A DNA stretch of 64,000 nt from GCA-2794515 sp034436155 (lineage in GTDB: Bacteria; Chloroflexota; Anaerolineae; Aggregatilineales; Phototrophicaceae): the NCBI GenBank assembly GCA_034436155.1, contig DAOTVP010000026.1, positions 62,001 to 126,000 on the forward strand, given 5' to 3'. Both the position numbers and the translations under genes were made by a program. The first letter of the stretch is position 1; every line of letters begins with the position of its first letter. Shown here in pieces: positions 16,881-24,689 of this stretch. The notes beneath the pieces were generated by a model that worked only from the letters and a program-made list of their open reading frames with translations, was not told the DNA's origin and ran no database searches.

Positions 16881-18155
16881 ATGAATAAACAATCACCCCT
16901 TTTCACACCGCGTATCCAAATTCGATTATTCATCATCGCGTTTGTGTTATTCGTAGCAGGATTTTTACTTGGAAATCAATTATTGATACTCCAAGCCCAA
17001 AATCAACGCATCCCCGATGAAGCCCAAGCGGAATTATTCGTCATCTACGAGCAATATCAATACATCAAAGACAATTATGTCAACCAACCAGTGGATATGT
17101 CGGTCTTGATTGACGGCGCACTCGCGGGCATGGTGGATGCGCTCCAAGATGAATATAGTGGTTACATGAATCCTGAATCGTTCACATCATTTAGTGATAG
17201 TTTTAGCGGAGACATGGAAGGCATCGGCGCGATTATCCGTAGCGATTTAGAAGCGGGCATCATCGAAATTGCCGATGTGTTGCCCAACGGTCCCGCCGAA
17301 AAAGCGGGAGTCCGTCCGGGCGATGTGTTCATCTCGGTGGATGGTGTAGACGTGCGTGGTATGAGCCAAACCGATCTTGTAACCCGCGTGCGCGGTCCGG
17401 CAGGCACAACGGTCGTCATCGTATTTGAACGGGGCGATAAGCAACTCACATTTGAAATTGTCCGTGAACGATTTGAAATTCCAAGCGTGTTCTCTGAGGT
17501 CTTAGAAGATAACATTGGTTACATCAGTTTCTTCGATTTTAACCAACGCACACGCGGTCAAATTGATGCGGCACTCGCCCAAATGAATGTGAACGAGTTA
17601 AATGGGCTGATTATTGATGTCCGCAACAATCCGGGCGGGTTGCTCACCAGCGCCATAGAAGTCGGTAGCGCGTTTATTCCTGATGGCGGTGTGATTTTGC
17701 ACGAAGTATTCGGCAACGGCGAAGAAATCACATTTGAAAGTGACGGCTCTTTTGCCAATATCACCGTACCGATCGTCTTTTTGGTGAATGAACGCAGTGC
17801 CAGCGCATCTGAATTGGTGGCAGGCGCAGTTCAAGATTATGGTTTGGCGACCATCATCGGCGAGACGACCTTCGGCAAAGGCACAGTGCAACAACTCCGC
17901 AATTTATCCAACGGGGGCGGTGTGCGTCTGACGATTGCCCAATGGTTGACTCCCAATCGCAATTCGATTCAAAGCAATGGTGTCACACCCGATATTATCA
18001 TCCGCGTGAATAATGACCAGCAACTGGCAGAATTGGGCAAAGACCCACAACTCGATGCGGCGATTGAATTTTTGCTATCAGGCAATGTGAACCCCACCGA
18101 ATTTGAGGTCGAGATCACACCAGAAGCCACCACAGAGGCGGCAGAAACACCCTGA
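16881..18155 (+). CDS. S41 family C-terminal processing peptidase (CtpA-like), copy 2
   Basis: A 424-residue paralogue of the preceding protease with the same order. It has an N-terminal hydrophobic segment (about 11-37), a PDZ domain with MEGIGAIIRSD and GVRPGDVFISVDGVDVRGM, then NERSASASELVAGA and ETTFGKGTVQQL with the Ser-Lys dyad. The C-terminal tail FEVEITPEATTEAAETP is acidic and absent from copy 1. AAAAGGATAACCT precedes the ATG. A terminator follows at once, so the pair forms a two-gene unit. Confidence 0.9.
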   Translation: MNKQSPLFTPRIQIRLFIIAFVLFVAGFLLGNQLLILQAQNQRIPDEAQAELFVIYEQYQYIKDNYVNQPVDMSVLIDGALAGMVDALQDEYSGYMNPESFTSFSDSFSGDMEGIGAIIRSDLEAGIIEIADVLPNGPAEKAGVRPGDVFISVDGVDVRGMSQTDLVTRVRGPAGTTVVIVFERGDKQLTFEIVRERFEIPSVFSEVLEDNIGYISFFDFNQRTRGQIDAALAQMNVNELNGLIIDVRNNPGGLLTSAIEVGSAFIPDGGVILHEVFGNGEEITFESDGSFANITVPIVFLVNERSASASELVAGAVQDYGLATIIGETTFGKGTVQQLRNLSNGGGVRLTIAQWLTPNRNSIQSNGVTPDIIIRVNNDQQLAELGKDPQLDAAIEFLLSGNVNPTEFEVEITPEATTEAAETP

Positions 18156-18166
18156 TATATAATCTT

Positions 18167-18196
18167 AAGGACGGCAAAATGCCGTCCTTTTGTTTT
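18167..18196 (+). terminator. Rho-independent terminator after the S41 protease pair
   Basis: AAGGACGGC, loop AAAAT, GCCGTCCTT, then TTGTTTT. The stem is perfect. Confidence 0.85.
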
Positions 18197-18323
18197 GACC
18201 CTATAATCGCCCGCCAAACGTGGGTTTTCAAGAGGCGCGGGGCATGTTATGATTACAGGATACACCATTTGGATAATAGCATAGCCATAAGGCTATTTTT
18301 TTTCTGAGGAGAACATAAACATA

Positions 18324-18557
18324 ATGGGTGTCGCATTTCAGATTGCTTCGATTGTTTTATCGGCTGTCCTCATCATCCTCATCCTGCTCCAAGTCAAAGG
18401 TGGCGCGTTGGGGAGTTTGATGGGTGATGCGGGTGGTGGCATTGCCCGTACCCGTCGCGGACTCGAAAAGACGCTGTTCAACATCACGGTTGGCATCTCG
18501 GTCGCGTTTTTGGTGATTTGCATTTTATCTGTTATCACCAACGCCGTCGCCAGCTAA
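18324..18557 (+). CDS. secG: Preprotein translocase subunit SecG
   Basis: A 77-residue SecG with two membrane segments (about 3-24 and 52-75). The conserved cytoplasmic loop between them reads LLQVKGGALGSLMGDAGGG followed by RRGLEKTLFN. It associates with SecYE and helps SecA-driven export. GAGGAG precedes the start. The downstream binding-protein gene begins about 110 bases later after a GC-rich hairpin. Confidence 0.9.
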   Translation: MGVAFQIASIVLSAVLIILILLQVKGGALGSLMGDAGGGIARTRRGLEKTLFNITVGISVAFLVICILSVITNAVAS

Positions 18558-18598
18558 TCACTACCCCATCATGGGGATGATGTTGAGATAATTTGTAC

Positions 18599-18618
18599 GG
18601 ACGCGCTTCTGCGCGTCC
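18599..18618. repeat. GC-rich hairpin after secG
   Basis: GGACGCGC, loop TTCT, GCGCGTCC. The surroundings (TGTACGGACGCGC) repeat those of the GC-rich hairpin at about 14139-14176, so the two may form a second small repeat family. Confidence 0.6.
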
Positions 18619-18670
18619 TCGTATCCATCCCATGATAACCCTTATTTCCCTCACCAAAGGTCAAAATCTG

Positions 18671-20431
18671 ATGAAAGAATACCGTTGGCAACTGCTCGCG
18701 TTGATTGTTGCAATCATTCTATTTGTAGCCAGTTTCATCCTCACCCGTCCCAATACCCCTGCCCCATCCCCCACGGCGACATCACAACCGACCACGCAAT
18801 CGGCAGACCTCGCGCCCACATCCATCCCTACCGATATGCCCACGCAACCTGTGATGGTAGATAATTCATCCGCGCCGACCACAGACGGCATCATCACCTA
18901 CCGCGAAGGGCTTGTTGGACGTGTGAGTCGGCTTAATCCGTTGTATGCCAGCCTCAACCCTGTGGATAATGACATCACATCGCTCATTTTTGAGGGATTG
19001 ACCAAAATTAATCAATATGGCGAAATTCGTCCCAATTTGGCGCAAGAGTGGGCGGTAGCATTTGACGGTCTGGAATACATGGTTATCTTGCGAAATGATG
19101 TCTTATGGCAAGATGGCACACCATTCACGGCGGATGATGTGGTTTATACCATCTCGTTATTGCAATCGCCCGATTTTGATGGTGATGAATCGCTCGGCGC
19201 GTTTTGGCGCACCGTTGAAGTGCAAAAAGTGAATGACCATTTGTTGCGTTTTCGGTTGGCGCAACCCCTCGCAACCTTCCCCGAAGCGATGCGGATTGGC
19301 ATTTTGCCCGAACATGCTCTACGTGGCACAACAGCCTCACAACTCGCCAGCCACCCATTTAATTTATCGCCCATCGGCACAGGGGCGTATCAACTCGAAG
19401 CGATTCGCACCGATGGAAGCACGATTCGTATGATAGATTTGCGTGTCGCGCCGAATTATCGCCTGCGTCCAGAAGGTGCGAGTGGTTATGCGTTAGAACG
19501 GGTGCGCTTTCAGATGTTTGATGATTATGCGAGCGTGGTGAATGCGCTACGAAAGGGCGAAATTGATGCGTACGCCACGCATACATCCGATGAGCGCCCA
19601 GACTTGTTATCACTTGGCGCTCTGGTGACACCCTATACCAGTTACGAAGCGGTTTTAGGTGTACTACTCTTCAACTGGACGCGAGAGAGCGTCTCGTATT
19701 TTCAGGATGAACGGGTACGTGAAGCCCTCATCATGGGGCTAGACCGTAGCAGTTTGGTCGAAAAAGCCATGTTCAACAAAGCAGTACGGGCAGATAGCCC
19801 ATTATCACCGTTATCATGGGCGTATGCTTACGGGGATGAAATCAATGCCCAGTGGCAAACCGATTTTAACCGCGCTGTATCCGAATTGAGCATTGTAGCA
19901 GAACGGCTTGGCACAGGTGGCGATACGCCGATTTTGAGGTTCAACATTCTGACAATAGATAGACCCGACTTGATTAATTTGGCTAACGAAATGGCGGCGC
20001 AATGGCGTGCGCTCAATGTGACTGCCACTGTTGAAGCGGTGGATGTAGACACCTTCAACAGTCGTCTGGATAGTGGTGATTTTGACACGGTGTTGGTCGA
20101 ATTGACCAAAGAGGGCGATGCCGACCCCGATGTGTATTCATTCTGGCACGAAGGGCAATATCCTGATGGCAAAAATTATGGTGGTATCAATGACCGCGCC
20201 ATCAGCGAGGCATTAGAACGCGCCCGCCGTGATGTGAATGGCACAAATCGCACGGTGTTTTATCACAATTTCCAACGCGAATTCATCCAAAAAGCAATTG
20301 CGATTCCGTTGTATCATCCCATCTTCACCTATGCCACTAACCCAAATGTAGTTGGGGTGCAATTGGGTTTTATCGGCACATCATCAGACCGCTTTATGAC
20401 GATTCAAGATTGGCGCATCATCAACAATTAG
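18671..20431 (+). CDS. Membrane-anchored solute-binding protein, family 5 (peptide/oligopeptide type)
   Basis: A 586-residue ABC-type binding protein of the DppA/OppA family. One N-terminal hydrophobic anchor (about 8-26) is followed by a Pro/Thr-rich linker to about residue 75. The SBP_bac_5 body then has LNPLYASLNPVDNDITSLIFEGL, VLWQDGTPFTADDVVYTI and MGLDRSSLVEKAMF. No lipobox Cys is present, so it stays as an uncleaved anchor or is secreted. Chosen ATG 18671 begins MKEYRWQLL; ATG 18632 is possible. No permease or ATPase lies nearby. It converges with the CoA-transferase gene, overlapping by four bases. Confidence 0.8.
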   Translation: MKEYRWQLLALIVAIILFVASFILTRPNTPAPSPTATSQPTTQSADLAPTSIPTDMPTQPVMVDNSSAPTTDGIITYREGLVGRVSRLNPLYASLNPVDNDITSLIFEGLTKINQYGEIRPNLAQEWAVAFDGLEYMVILRNDVLWQDGTPFTADDVVYTISLLQSPDFDGDESLGAFWRTVEVQKVNDHLLRFRLAQPLATFPEAMRIGILPEHALRGTTASQLASHPFNLSPIGTGAYQLEAIRTDGSTIRMIDLRVAPNYRLRPEGASGYALERVRFQMFDDYASVVNALRKGEIDAYATHTSDERPDLLSLGALVTPYTSYEAVLGVLLFNWTRESVSYFQDERVREALIMGLDRSSLVEKAMFNKAVRADSPLSPLSWAYAYGDEINAQWQTDFNRAVSELSIVAERLGTGGDTPILRFNILTIDRPDLINLANEMAAQWRALNVTATVEAVDVDTFNSRLDSGDFDTVLVELTKEGDADPDVYSFWHEGQYPDGKNYGGINDRAISEALERARRDVNGTNRTVFYHNFQREFIQKAIAIPLYHPIFTYATNPNVVGVQLGFIGTSSDRFMTIQDWRIINN

Positions 20432-21237
20432 CGCCGTTCTGCTTGGATAATCTGGCGGAGTAGCGCCTTGCGTTCTGCTCCGCCGAGTGTCTCTAATTTG
20501 CGAATGTTGAGCGGGTCTATCACCTCGCGTAATAGGCGCAATTCATCATCTGTTGGCGGGGGTATCGGATGCACATCGGGCGCAATTTGCAAATCAAACC
20601 CCGTTTTGGCGCGGATACGCTCAATGTTGACATCAGGGCGATGCCGAATGAGGCGCATATGTCCGTTATACCAATCAAATTCGCCCAAGTCGCTGACCAA
20701 ATAACGCGCCCCAGCACCACATTTACGGCGGTCGCTATGCCCCAACCCACTGACATAATCTACTTGCTTGACAAATGTCACCCGCGAATGACGCGGGACG
20801 TATAGATAGATATGCTTAGAATACACACTCACATCAGGAATCCCGCCCGCCCCTGGCAGGCGCAATGTAGGGCGAGCATAATCGCCAAAGGCAATATTAT
20901 TGAAATTACCCATACTATCTATCTGCGCGGGGCGAAAAAATTCTTTGGGCGCATAGGCGGGCAATAAATCGCTGGTGGCGGTGGCAAATCCAACATTCAT
21001 CAGCGATTCGCGCAACCAAAAATCTTCGTTATGGGTGATAGACAACGGTCTCCATGCTTGGCATATCCCCTGTGCGATCGCCGATGCAAATTGGACATTC
21101 GGCGCGTGGGTCAATTTAGCGAGGATGTATCCCGCCATCACCAGAGGGGTGTTCATGCCTTGTGCCAGCACTTCGCCGTCGGTCACTTGTCGGGCAATGC
21201 AGATACATATCCATTCATCGGGCGTGATGCTCGTCAT
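20428..21237 (-). CDS. CoA-transferase family protein, beta-type subunit
   Basis: A 269-residue CoA-transferase family I protein of the glutaconate/IpdB type. Visible marks are QVTDGEVLAQGMNTPLVMAGYILAKL (about 14-39), FFRPAQIDSMGNFNNIAFGDYARP (about 101-124), RLPGAGGIPDVSVYSK and SDLGEFDW. It is the likely partner of the alpha-type subunit at 14371-15171, from which it is separated by seven unrelated features. ATG 21237 is preferred to TTG 21258. Substrate is unknown. It converges with the preceding gene with almost no gap. Confidence 0.75.
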   Translation of the reverse strand: MTSITPDEWICICIARQVTDGEVLAQGMNTPLVMAGYILAKLTHAPNVQFASAIAQGICQAWRPLSITHNEDFWLRESLMNVGFATATSDLLPAYAPKEFFRPAQIDSMGNFNNIAFGDYARPTLRLPGAGGIPDVSVYSKHIYLYVPRHSRVTFVKQVDYVSGLGHSDRRKCGAGARYLVSDLGEFDWYNGHMRLIRHRPDVNIERIRAKTGFDLQIAPDVHPIPPPTDDELRLLREVIDPLNIRKLETLGGAERKALLRQIIQAERR

Positions 21238-21265
21238 GAGAATTGTTCCAATTCGCAAAATGATG

Positions 21266-21293
21266 TTGCGCGTTTAGACTGATATGTTACAAT
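21266..21293 (+). promoter_or_regulatory. Candidate promoter for the CNBD gene
   Basis: TTGCGC (21266-21271) and TACAAT (21288-21293) are 16 bases apart, about 45 bases before the ATG at 21337. The match is moderate. Confidence 0.35.
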
Positions 21294-21336
21294 GATAATC
21301 AGTTTGCCATTGGATGTGAAGATTAGGAGATACGTG

Positions 21337-21822
21337 ATGTCTGTCGTAAATGTATTGAAGCAAGCAGACATTTTTGATGAATTAACCAACACCCAGTTGG
21401 AATTAATCGCCTCAATTTGTACAGAACGTCATTATCAAGCTAACGATATTATTTTTGAAGAAAATACGCCAGGGGATGAATTATATGTCATTGCCAGTGG
21501 TGAGATTGGGATTCAAGTAGACCCTTCATTGGTTGGCAAAGAACCTAGCACAGGGTCACATACGATTGCTGTGTTACGACGTGGGCAATCTTTCGGCGAA
21601 GTCTCGCTGGTCGATCAAGGACTACGCTCGGCAGGCGCACGGTGTACCCAACAAGATACGCACCTCATCGTCATCCCACGCGATAAATTAATGTTATTGT
21701 GTGATACCTATCCCCAACTTGGGTATCGGCTCATGCGAAATTTAGCCGCCGACCTCGCCATGAAAATCCGCCACACCGATTTACAAGTACGCGAACAACT
21801 CACTTGGGCGCATAAAAAGTAA
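21337..21822 (+). CDS. Stand-alone cyclic-nucleotide-binding domain protein
   Basis: A 161-residue Crp/Fnr-type ligand-binding domain: ANDIIFEENTPGDELYVIASGEIGI (about 37-61), then VLRRGQSFGEVSLVDQGLRSAGARC (about 78-102). That second stretch is the phosphate-binding cassette, FGE with R/A nearby. It stops after a C helix with no helix-turn-helix and no enzyme domain, so it is not a complete transcription factor. It may sense a nucleotide for a partner or serve structurally. AGGAG lies before ATG 21337. A terminator follows, making it monocistronic. Confidence 0.8.
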   Translation: MSVVNVLKQADIFDELTNTQLELIASICTERHYQANDIIFEENTPGDELYVIASGEIGIQVDPSLVGKEPSTGSHTIAVLRRGQSFGEVSLVDQGLRSAGARCTQQDTHLIVIPRDKLMLLCDTYPQLGYRLMRNLAADLAMKIRHTDLQVREQLTWAHKK

Positions 21823-21825
21823 TCC

Positions 21826-21849
21826 AAATGGGCAAGAATGCCCATTTTT
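21826..21849 (+). terminator. Rho-independent terminator after the CNBD gene
   Basis: AAATGGGCA and TGCCCATTT pair around AGAA, and T residues run on into TTG. Confidence 0.75.
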
Positions 21850-21986
21850 GGTCTGTATAGGCAAGGTTGTAAACAAATTTTAATCATTTTTCTAACAGAG
21901 TACCTATTGCCTATATTTCAAATATCAAGATTGTAAATTACAATGATGTGCAGGCTTTCAGTTCATATATAAGGAGCAAACAATCT

Positions 21987-23327
21987 ATGAAAAAGCTGAC
22001 ATTGGCAATTTTCCTGCTTGGTCTATTTGCCTTATCTCTTGTGCCTACAATGGCGCAATCCGATACCGCTCAATTGCGCGTTGCTCACTTCTTACTCGGT
22101 GGTGGCGATGTAGATTTGTATATCAACGGTGAATTAACCGCCGTGACTCGTCTGGATTATGGCAACGTATCCGATTGGTACACCATCGCCCCTGGCACCT
22201 ATAGCGTAGCACTCGCCCCTGCCCGTACCTCGATTGATGATGCCGTGTTGGGTCCGATGGATTTCACCCTAGAGGCAGGTAGTTGGACAACGCTCGCCGC
22301 CACAGGCTTGGCAGAACGTAACGTTTTGGATTTGTGGGCATTGACAGAAGATTATAGCCCGCTCACCTTCAATGAAACTCGTTTGAGCGTGTTCCATGCC
22401 GTATCCGATGGCAACCCTGTCGATATCACCTACAATGATGCGTTGTTGTTCGGATTATTGGCATACCCCGCCAGCCTAGGCGATAACGATGGTTTTGATA
22501 CCCGTACCCTGACCGTTGGTAGCTATAGCATCAAAGTGTTGGATAATATCAGCAAAACCGAAATTTTAGATCTAGACACCATCAACCTGAATGATCGCAA
22601 CAATTATTTTGTGGCTGTGTTCGGTAGCGCCCTTAACCCCTCTGTGCGCTTGGTCTCGACCAACACGGTAGATTTGGCAAACATCCCCGTTGGCGATATT
22701 CGTGAACGCCCGAATGCCGATGCAACCGATGGGTATCTGCGTTTTGCACATTTCTCTTCTGGTACGGGTGATGTAGATATTTATGTGAACGGTGAACTCG
22801 CCGCTTCTGGCGTTGGCTTTGCGACAATTAGTGATTTTACCACCTATGCCGTTGGCGATTACACCATCAGCGTTGCCCCTGCTGGCACATCGGCAGATAG
22901 TGCCGTTTTAGAATACGATTTGCGCCTGTTCGGTGGCGAATATATCACCGTTGCCGTGATTGGTGTCATCGAAAATCGTACCCTCGAAGCCGTGCCTGTG
23001 TTTGAAGATTTCAGCCCTGTGGATATTGGTCAAGCCCGTATCACCTTCTTTAACGCGGTTCCCGGTTTACAACAAGTCACCCTCGCCCGTAATGATGGTC
23101 TGTTGCTCATTCAAGACCTCGCCTATCCACAAGATGGTAGCGATGGTTATGCGATTGCAGATTTGCTCAATGGACGTTATAGCTTCAAGATTTTAGATTT
23201 CGCCACCCCCGCCACGCTCGCCGAAATTCCAGAATTTAATTATGCCACTGGTGTGAATTACTTCTTGGCATACATCCCTGGCGAAACAGGCTGGGTATTG
23301 ACCGAAGCCCCCATCCCCAACGAATAA
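21987..23327 (+). CDS. Secreted DUF4397 domain protein (two repeats)
   Basis: A 446-residue exported protein. Residues 1-23 form a signal peptide ending TMAQ, with no lipobox. Two DUF4397 units follow, beginning LRVAHFLLGGGDVDLYINGEL (about 28) and LRFAHFSSGTGDVDIYVNGEL (about 251). Each has the beta pattern APGTYSVALAPA / AVGDYTISVAPA and a trailing half-module (LSVFHAVSDGNPVDI; ITFFNAVPGLQQVTL). The family has no known activity; it is probably a surface or wall-associated beta-sandwich protein. AAGGAG precedes the ATG. Two paralogues lie at 24690-26816 and 26989-29646, on the opposite strand. Confidence 0.85.
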   Translation: MKKLTLAIFLLGLFALSLVPTMAQSDTAQLRVAHFLLGGGDVDLYINGELTAVTRLDYGNVSDWYTIAPGTYSVALAPARTSIDDAVLGPMDFTLEAGSWTTLAATGLAERNVLDLWALTEDYSPLTFNETRLSVFHAVSDGNPVDITYNDALLFGLLAYPASLGDNDGFDTRTLTVGSYSIKVLDNISKTEILDLDTINLNDRNNYFVAVFGSALNPSVRLVSTNTVDLANIPVGDIRERPNADATDGYLRFAHFSSGTGDVDIYVNGELAASGVGFATISDFTTYAVGDYTISVAPAGTSADSAVLEYDLRLFGGEYITVAVIGVIENRTLEAVPVFEDFSPVDIGQARITFFNAVPGLQQVTLARNDGLLLIQDLAYPQDGSDGYAIADLLNGRYSFKILDFATPATLAEIPEFNYATGVNYFLAYIPGETGWVLTEAPIPNE

Positions 23328-23341
23328 ATCATATCATTTCT

Positions 23342-23369
23342 GTAGGGGCATGACAGATCATGCCCCTGC
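23342..23369. terminator. Palindrome between convergent genes (possible two-way terminator)
   Basis: GTAGGGGCATGA, loop CAGA, TCATGCCCCTGC. It lies between the end of the DUF4397 gene and the end of tyrS, where it could stop transcription from both sides, although T tracts are lacking. Confidence 0.5.
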
Positions 23370-23386
23370 ATCTTATATTGGATACG

Positions 23387-24625
23387 CTATTTCACCAACC
23401 GCATAAATTTACGCTTGCCGACTTGTATCACAAGGGGTAACATATCGGGCGTGACCATGATATTCGCATCTTTGACGACATCGCCGTTCATCCGAATACC
23501 GCCCTGCTCTATCAGACGTTTTGCCTCTTTGCCACTTTCGACCATATCTAAACGACGCAAAATATCGAGCAATTTTTCTTCTGTGGTGATAACCGTTTCG
23601 GCAATATCATCAGGAATGGCATTTTTATCGTGACTGCGGAATAATTTATCCCAACGCTCTTGGGCGGCATCGGCATCGGCTTTGCTATGGAAGATGGTGA
23701 CAATTTCTCGCGCCAATGCCATTTTCACCTCATTGGGATGTAACGACCCATTTGCCAGACCTTTATCTAAATCGGCAAGTTGTTCGTTAGACCACCCCAA
23801 TAATAATTTATGGTAAATCGGCATCGCTTTATCGGGTACGCTCATCACTTTGCCGAACATATCCCACGCTTCGCCTAGTAAGGGAATGTGGTTGCCCAAA
23901 CTTTTGCTCATCTTGATTTCGCCATCCGTACCGGGCAGGCTTTCGCCCATGATGATAGCGATTTGTGGCTTTTGCCCCAAACTTTGTTGTAATTTGCGCC
24001 CCGCAACCAAAATATTGAAGAGTTGGTCTTGACCACCGACTTGCACATCTGCCTCTTGCGCGACAGCATCGTAGGCTTGCATAAGCGCATAAAAAAATTC
24101 GTGCAAGTAAATGGGTTGACCCGCATCCACGCGCTTAGCAAAATTTTCGCGCACCAAAAATTGTTGCACCGTAAAATTGCTGGCAAGCCGAATAATATCG
24201 GCAAAATCGAGCGAAGACAGCCATTCATCATTGCGACGAACACGGGTGAGCGCGGGGTCTAAAATTTTGAAGGCTTGTTCGGCATACGTGCGGGCATTAT
24301 CCTCCACTTGTTGGGCGGTGAGCTGGTCACGCGCTTTATCTTTATCAGATGGGTCGCCGATGAGACTGGTAAATGTGCCAATCAAAAAGGTGACATCATG
24401 CCCAAATTCTTGAAATTGGCGCAATTTCCGCATGGTGATGGTATGCCCCAAGTGCAAATCGGCAGTGCGTGGGTCGTATCCACAATACACCCGTAACGGT
24501 CTGCCTTCGCGCTCCGCCTCGATGAGGCGCTCACGCAATTCGCGCTTCATACTCTCGCGGATTTCGGGGTCGCCATATTCTGCCCCATTCATCAAAACCT
24601 CGACTTGTTCGTCAATGGTTGCCAT
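23387..24625 (-). CDS. tyrS: Tyrosyl-tRNA synthetase
   Basis: A 412-residue class I synthetase that charges tRNA-Tyr. The HIGH motif appears as HLGHT (about 58-62) and the KMSKS loop is exact (about 237-241). The tyrosine-binding GYDP (about 49) and QVGGQDQLFNI are present. The C-terminal ~65 residues form an S4 RNA-binding domain (AKRLIEQGGIRMNGDVV). Length and motifs fit the TyrZ-like branch. It follows a DUF4397 lipoprotein gene at 64 bases on the same strand; no T-box leader is seen. Confidence 0.95.
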   Translation of the reverse strand: MATIDEQVEVLMNGAEYGDPEIRESMKRELRERLIEAEREGRPLRVYCGYDPRTADLHLGHTITMRKLRQFQEFGHDVTFLIGTFTSLIGDPSDKDKARDQLTAQQVEDNARTYAEQAFKILDPALTRVRRNDEWLSSLDFADIIRLASNFTVQQFLVRENFAKRVDAGQPIYLHEFFYALMQAYDAVAQEADVQVGGQDQLFNILVAGRKLQQSLGQKPQIAIIMGESLPGTDGEIKMSKSLGNHIPLLGEAWDMFGKVMSVPDKAMPIYHKLLLGWSNEQLADLDKGLANGSLHPNEVKMALAREIVTIFHSKADADAAQERWDKLFRSHDKNAIPDDIAETVITTEEKLLDILRRLDMVESGKEAKRLIEQGGIRMNGDVVKDANIMVTPDMLPLVIQVGKRKFMRLVK

Positions 24626-24689
24626 GTGTATTCATCCTATGGTAGATAAAATCGGTAATTATCTAATCATAATCAAAAATCGCACAAAC

